Shown here: one piece after another, positions 60,545 to 64,000 of the stretch
How the letters are laid out: each line of letters opens with the position of its first letter
How positions within the stretch are numbered: position 1 is the first letter of the stretch
Source of the DNA: Bernardetia sp.
Lineage (GTDB): Bacteria > Bacteroidota > Bacteroidia > Cytophagales > Bernardetiaceae
DNA: 64,000 nt
Reading direction: 5' to 3'
NCBI GenBank assembly: GCA_020630575.1
Contig: JAHDBD010000009.1
Coordinates: forward strand, 100,632-164,631
Notes under the pieces: model-generated
What the model was told of the DNA's origin: nothing
Databases searched by the model: none
What the model saw: only the letters and a program-made list of their open reading frames with translations
Made by a program: the position numbers and the translations under genes

Positions 60545-61705
60545 TTACTCTACTATTTTACGAGGAATGTTCACAGGCAGACGAGTAAGTAATTCGTAAT
60601 TAAGTTGATTACTCATCTCTCCAAAACTAGCTACACTAATTTCTTGCTCTCCTTGCTTGCCTATCAAAACTACTTCGTCACCTATTTCTGCGCCTTGCAT
60701 TTTTTCTAAATCAATAATCATCAAATTCATATTCACTACTCCTACTACAGCCATACGCTCACCACGAATCAAAACCCTTCCCATATTACTCAGACTGCGA
60801 CTATATCCGTGTGCATATCCCACAGGAACAATTGCTATTTTCATTTTCTGAGAAGCTAAAAATGATGTACCATATCCTATAAACTCACCCGCTTCTACAT
60901 CTTTGATTGTCATTATTTTACTTTTCCAACACAGAACCCTCTTTAGTGGGTCAGTATGAGTTTTGTTATCTTTCAAGTATTGAATAAGTGTTTCTTGAGT
61001 AGGAAAAAAACCATACTGTAAAATACCTATTCTTACCATATCCATTTGCGTTTGTGGATAAGCAATTGTAGCAGCAGAACAGGCTGTATGGTACTTTTTG
61101 GGAATAAAATCAGGATTTTCTTTTCGTTTGAAACGCTTTACAATTTTTTTATAATTGATGATTTGTGACTTTACTCGTACATAATTGGCAATACTCTCAG
61201 CACCTGCATAATGTGTACAAATTCCTTCCAAAACAAAACAGTTTTTGTACTTTGTAAGTAGCTCAAATACTTTAGGAATATCTTTTTTTGCAATACCCAA
61301 ACGGTTCATTCCTGTTTCCATTTCTAAATGAATTTTGATGGGAATTTGTGTTTTTTGAGCAATATTCAATCCTGCTTGAAGCCTTTCTAAATCAAATATA
61401 TATACTTCTACACCTGTTCGGATTGCCCATTCTAGTTCTTCATTTCCTATCATTCCCATTATCATAATTTCAGTAGCCTCTTTTTTTAGCTTTTGAACAT
61501 AAAAAGCTTCATCTGCTGAAAAAACAGAAAAATGATTGATTCCACAGGATTCTGCTAAAGGAATAAAATTTTCTAATCCGTGTCCGTAGGCATTTCCTTT
61601 TACTACAGAAGAAAGTATTGTTTTTTCTCCTATAAGTTGTCTTAAAAAGTTGTAGTTATTTTGAAGAGCTGATTTACTGATTTCTATGTGTGAGGTTGCG
61701 AACAT
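60545..61705 (-). CDS. alr: Alanine racemase
   Basis: PLP enzyme that interconverts L- and D-alanine for peptidoglycan, 386 residues. The PLP lysine is Lys36 in VVKGNAYGHGLENF; the second catalytic residue, a Tyr, lies in GEFIGYGTSFLAS near 275. MEMETGMNRLG-type residues occur as HLEMETGMNRLG, and the C-terminal beta domain has VGVVNMNLMIIDL. The N-terminal barrel and C-terminal domain are both complete. A good promoter lies at 61756-61786. The TonB receptor gene follows 104 bases downstream with its own promoter. In many Bacteroidota alr is fused to murF; here it stands alone. Confidence 0.95.
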   Translation of the reverse strand: MFATSHIEISKSALQNNYNFLRQLIGEKTILSSVVKGNAYGHGLENFIPLAESCGINHFSVFSADEAFYVQKLKKEATEIMIMGMIGNEELEWAIRTGVEVYIFDLERLQAGLNIAQKTQIPIKIHLEMETGMNRLGIAKKDIPKVFELLTKYKNCFVLEGICTHYAGAESIANYVRVKSQIINYKKIVKRFKRKENPDFIPKKYHTACSAATIAYPQTQMDMVRIGILQYGFFPTQETLIQYLKDNKTHTDPLKRVLCWKSKIMTIKDVEAGEFIGYGTSFLASQKMKIAIVPVGYAHGYSRSLSNMGRVLIRGERMAVVGVVNMNLMIIDLEKMQGAEIGDEVVLIGKQGEQEISVASFGEMSNQLNYELLTRLPVNIPRKIVE

Positions 61706-61755
61706 TTGTTTTTAGCTATTTTTTTTGTGCTTTTATATGTATTTGAGTTACTTTC

Positions 61756-61786
61756 CAAAGTTAGGTTTCTTAATTGTTTAAATCAA
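61756..61786 (-). promoter_or_regulatory. Promoter of alr
   Basis: On the minus strand TTG (61786-61784), 20-base spacer, TAACTTTG (61763-61756), 51 bases upstream of the ATG. Confidence 0.6.
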
Positions 61787-61958
61787 AAAAAGTAAGAGAT
61801 AAATTGTTCTAATTCCTTTTACTAATCTCTTAGCTACTAATTTATTATAAAAATAGTTTTGAGACACAATGAGATTACATTTTGCTCCAAAAATGAAATT
61901 ATATTTATTAAACTTCAAAATTACTTGTGTAACAAAATAAGAAATAACTGCAATTATT

Positions 61959-61989
61959 TTGTTTTATTAAAAACTCTGCTTTACCTTTG
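61959..61989 (+). promoter_or_regulatory. Promoter of the DUF285 repeat gene
   Basis: TTG (61959-61961), 20-base spacer, TACCTTTG (61982-61989), giving a leader of about 70 bases before the ATG at 62069. The -7 box is the same as that of the tRNA-Glu promoter. Confidence 0.6.
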
Positions 61990-62068
61990 CAGCCATATAA
62001 TAATCTAGTTATCAATACGATACAGCTAGTAGATATTCTTTTATTTTTAAATGAACCTTTTCATTCTA

Positions 62069-64000
62069 ATGAAACACATCCTTCTACCATTTTTGAGCAA
62101 GACAAAAATTACAACAAAAAATATATTTGTTAGCTGCTTATTCTTAATCCTTTTATCTTTTTTAGGACTAAGCACAGCAAACGCACAAACCACAGGCAAT
62201 TTTCGCACTAATGGCGCAGTAACTTTCTCAGCTGCCACAAACTGGCAACGCTACAACGGTACAGCTTGGGTAGCTGCTGCTGCTGCACCAACTTCTACAG
62301 ATGGAGCAATCTATATTGGAGGATCTCACACAGCACAAGTTACATCAAACGTAACTCTAGACCAAGTTTCGGTCGATGGAATCTTGCAAATCAATAACGG
62401 AGCTACACTTACTCTGGCAGACGCAGCAGGAGATGACCTTTTTGTAAGAAACAGATTATTTTTTCAAGCAACAGGAACAATTACAGGTGCAGGGCAACTT
62501 GTTTTTGGAAATCAAGCCATTATCAGAACGGCTAAAGTAGGCGGAGTTTCAGCTTCTATTACTAGCACAACACCTACTTTTACAGCAGGAGTAAGCTATG
62601 AGTTTAATGGTACAACAGCACAAAACACAGGTTTTGCAGGACTTACTATCGGAAATCCTCTACACTTCAAATTTGAAAATACAGCAGGAATTACCATAGA
62701 TGCAGATCTAACTCTTACAGGAACACTTAACAGCGACAAGAATGTACCAATTACGATAGGCACAGGCATAACTTCTTTTACAGCCAATGCCATTTACAAC
62801 GGAGGAAGTTTTAATAACTGTGTAAATGCTACCATTACACCAGCTTTTACAGATGCAGAATGGGCAAGTCCAAAGGGAATTTATCAAAGTCCAAACAGCA
62901 ACGAACCAACACTAGAAGCTACTTCTATCCACACTAACAGCAACAAAACCACAGCACACATCTACTGGATGAAAAGTGGAAACGGAAACAACCGTATTGT
63001 AGTATTGAAAGCAGGTTCGGCAGTTGATGTAAATGCAGCCATAGATAATACTACCTACACAGCCGATGCAGCTTTTGGAAACGGAACAGCAATAGATGGT
63101 GGTTTTGTAGTCTATAACGGAGCAGGAAGCCAAGTAAATATCACAGGACTTACCGAAAGCGAAACCTATCATGTAGCTATCTTTGAATACAATGAAGATT
63201 GTAGTGGAAACACAAACTATAAAACAGGAACTCCACTTACTACTTCTTTTGTAGCGAGTGAAAGACCTTTTCGTACTACTTGGATTACTAGCAATACTCA
63301 AATAATAATTCCTACTAATGGGACAGGCTATAACTATGACATTACTTGGAAAAATCTTACTACAAATGTAACAGGTTCTGCAACAGGACAAATGGGAAAC
63401 TATACTATTACTGGTTTGACAAATGGAGATACGTATGAAGTAGCTATTACTGGAGATTTCCCTCATTTTTATATGAATAATAATACTGCTGAAAAACTTA
63501 AGCTAAGGACTATTGAAGAATGGGGAAGTCAAAAATGGACAAGTATGGGAAGAGCTTTCTATGGCTGTGAAAACCTTACTTATCAAGCTACTGATATTCT
63601 TAATCTTAGTTCAGTAGTGAATATGTCTTATATGTTTCGTGATTGTATTATTTTCAATGGAGATATTGGAAATTGGAATACATCTAATGTTATAGATATG
63701 AATAGTATGTTTAATAAAGCATCTGCATTTGATCAAGATATTGGAAATTGGAATACATCTAATGTTACAGCTACAAATAGTATGTTTCAACAAGCCTTTA
63801 CCTTCAATCAAAACATTGGAAGTTGGAATACAGAAGCTGTTACAAATATGAATGGGATGTTTTCTACAGTTACTGCTTTCAATCAAGATATTGGAAACTG
63901 GAATACAGCAAATGTTACCAGAATGGATAATATGTTTTACCAAGCTACTGCTTTCAATCAAGATATTGGAAACTGGAATACAGCAAATGTTACCAGAATG
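62069..64000 (+). CDS. BspA-like DUF285 repeat surface protein, partial
   Basis: The 644 visible codons run without a stop to the right edge. A signal peptide (core VSCLFLILLSFLGLSTAN) ends near residue 48. Residues about 50-250 are a Thr/Asn/Gly-rich beta region (NFRTNGAVTFSAATNWQRYN; TLTLADAAGDDLFVRNRLFF) reminiscent of beta-helix secreted proteins. A fibronectin-III-like domain follows (about 290-405), then the DUF285 preamble FRTTWITSNTQIIIPTNG to EEWGSQKWTSMGRAFYGCEN, and from residue 519 perfect 25-residue repeats with the core FNQDIGNWNTANVT. Related proteins are surface leucine-rich-type adhesins. The C-terminus, where a type IX sorting domain is likely, is outside the window. Base composition is less A/T-rich than the neighbours. 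Confidence 0.88.
   Translation, partial: MKHILLPFLSKTKITTKNIFVSCLFLILLSFLGLSTANAQTTGNFRTNGAVTFSAATNWQRYNGTAWVAAAAAPTSTDGAIYIGGSHTAQVTSNVTLDQVSVDGILQINNGATLTLADAAGDDLFVRNRLFFQATGTITGAGQLVFGNQAIIRTAKVGGVSASITSTTPTFTAGVSYEFNGTTAQNTGFAGLTIGNPLHFKFENTAGITIDADLTLTGTLNSDKNVPITIGTGITSFTANAIYNGGSFNNCVNATITPAFTDAEWASPKGIYQSPNSNEPTLEATSIHTNSNKTTAHIYWMKSGNGNNRIVVLKAGSAVDVNAAIDNTTYTADAAFGNGTAIDGGFVVYNGAGSQVNITGLTESETYHVAIFEYNEDCSGNTNYKTGTPLTTSFVASERPFRTTWITSNTQIIIPTNGTGYNYDITWKNLTTNVTGSATGQMGNYTITGLTNGDTYEVAITGDFPHFYMNNNTAEKLKLRTIEEWGSQKWTSMGRAFYGCENLTYQATDILNLSSVVNMSYMFRDCIIFNGDIGNWNTSNVIDMNSMFNKASAFDQDIGNWNTSNVTATNSMFQQAFTFNQNIGSWNTEAVTNMNGMFSTVTAFNQDIGNWNTANVTRMDNMFYQATAFNQDIGNWNTANVTRM
63623..64000 (+). 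repeat. Tandem 75-bp repeats coding DUF285 units
   Basis: Five full units of exactly 75 bases (25 residues: Met-x-x-Met-Phe ... Phe-Asn-x-Asp-Ile-Gly-Asn-Trp-Asn-Thr ... Val-Thr) and the start of a sixth. The last two are nearly identical in DNA, suggesting recent duplication. The array continues past the right edge. Confidence 0.9.

Larger units (their letters stand above)
61706..62068. other. Divergent intergenic region alr / DUF285 gene
   Basis: Contains both promoters (61756-61786 minus, 61959-61989 plus). The middle 170 bases are A/T-rich with no ORF or hairpin of note. Confidence 0.45.

Noticed and set aside
62912..63466. 184-codon ORF antisense to the DUF285 gene
   Set aside because: The plus-strand frame has signal peptide, known domains and perfect repeats; this is its shadow, as is the ORF at 63611-63961.
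63623..64000. Regular 75-bp repeats as a CRISPR-like or satellite array
   Set aside because: The repeats are in frame and code for DUF285 units, with no unique spacers.

Overview
The window is AT-rich DNA from a marine-type gliding member of the Bacteroidota, most likely of the order Cytophagales; a Bernardetia/Flexibacter-like genome fits best, but that is a judgement from gene content and not a database result. The evidence is gliding and type IX secretion genes (gldA-like ATPase, gldN), secreted enzymes with C-terminal type IX sorting domains, PorT-like and TonB-dependent outer membrane proteins, TlpA/DUF4369 lipoproteins, BspA/DUF285 repeat proteins, and promoters of the TTG-N19/20-TAnnTTTG type that is specific to this phylum. 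About 50 protein genes and two tRNA genes are present. I see no prophage, insertion sequence, CRISPR array or rRNA operon.

Layout. 1-4.9 kb: partial gldA, fur, a STAS-domain protein, purA, an SRPBCC protein and a Dph6-type ATP pyrophosphatase. 4.9-8.2 kb: ftsW, a lipoprotein, an exported protein and kptA. 8.3-8.7 kb: two identical tRNA-Glu(UUC) genes with their own promoter and terminator. 8.9-14.2 kb: a LytS/LytTR two-component pair, a membrane-anchored phosphoesterase, a CPBP protease-like protein, a TerB-like protein and a PKD lipoprotein. 15-19.7 kb: an exported lipase and parC. 20.1-20.6 kb: a broken DUF285 gene. 21-29.8 kb: typA, a small exported ORF, a trans-sulfuration enzyme, a methyltransferase, mlaE, trhO and a LolD-type ATPase. 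30-32.5 kb: an M56 peptidase/BlaI switch followed by a relic of a cation:proton antiporter. 32.6-42.8 kb: a MATE exporter, a membrane spermidine-synthase-like protein, a subtilisin, a beta-barrel protein, a propeller-OmpA fusion and an exported unknown. 42.9-50.7 kb: an FAD oxidoreductase, a cysteine-less thioredoxin lipoprotein, DinB, a lipoprotein, gldN, two tandem zinc-finger membrane proteins and a frameshifted lipoprotein gene. 50.7-54.3 kb: thrB and thrA. 54.5-64 kb: a TPR/HisKA protein facing a SpoIIE-type phosphatase, a TonB receptor, alr, and the 5' part of a large DUF285 repeat gene running off the right edge.

How genes work together. BlaI and the M56 peptidase form a protease-relieved repression module, and a perfect inverted repeat lies exactly on the predicted transcription start. 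ThrA and ThrB run the aspartate-to-homoserine-phosphate branch. GldA and GldN belong to the gliding/secretion machinery that would export the lipase, the subtilisin and probably the DUF285 protein. The SpoIIE phosphatase and the STAS protein could be parts of partner-switching control, but they are 54 kb apart.

The strongest unexplained signals are two families of short dispersed palindromes, one with a copy inside the thrA reading frame; the tandem zinc-finger membrane paralogues; the histidine-kinase-like protein without an ATPase domain; and several gene relics. I did not find a complete, clearly novel multi-gene system.
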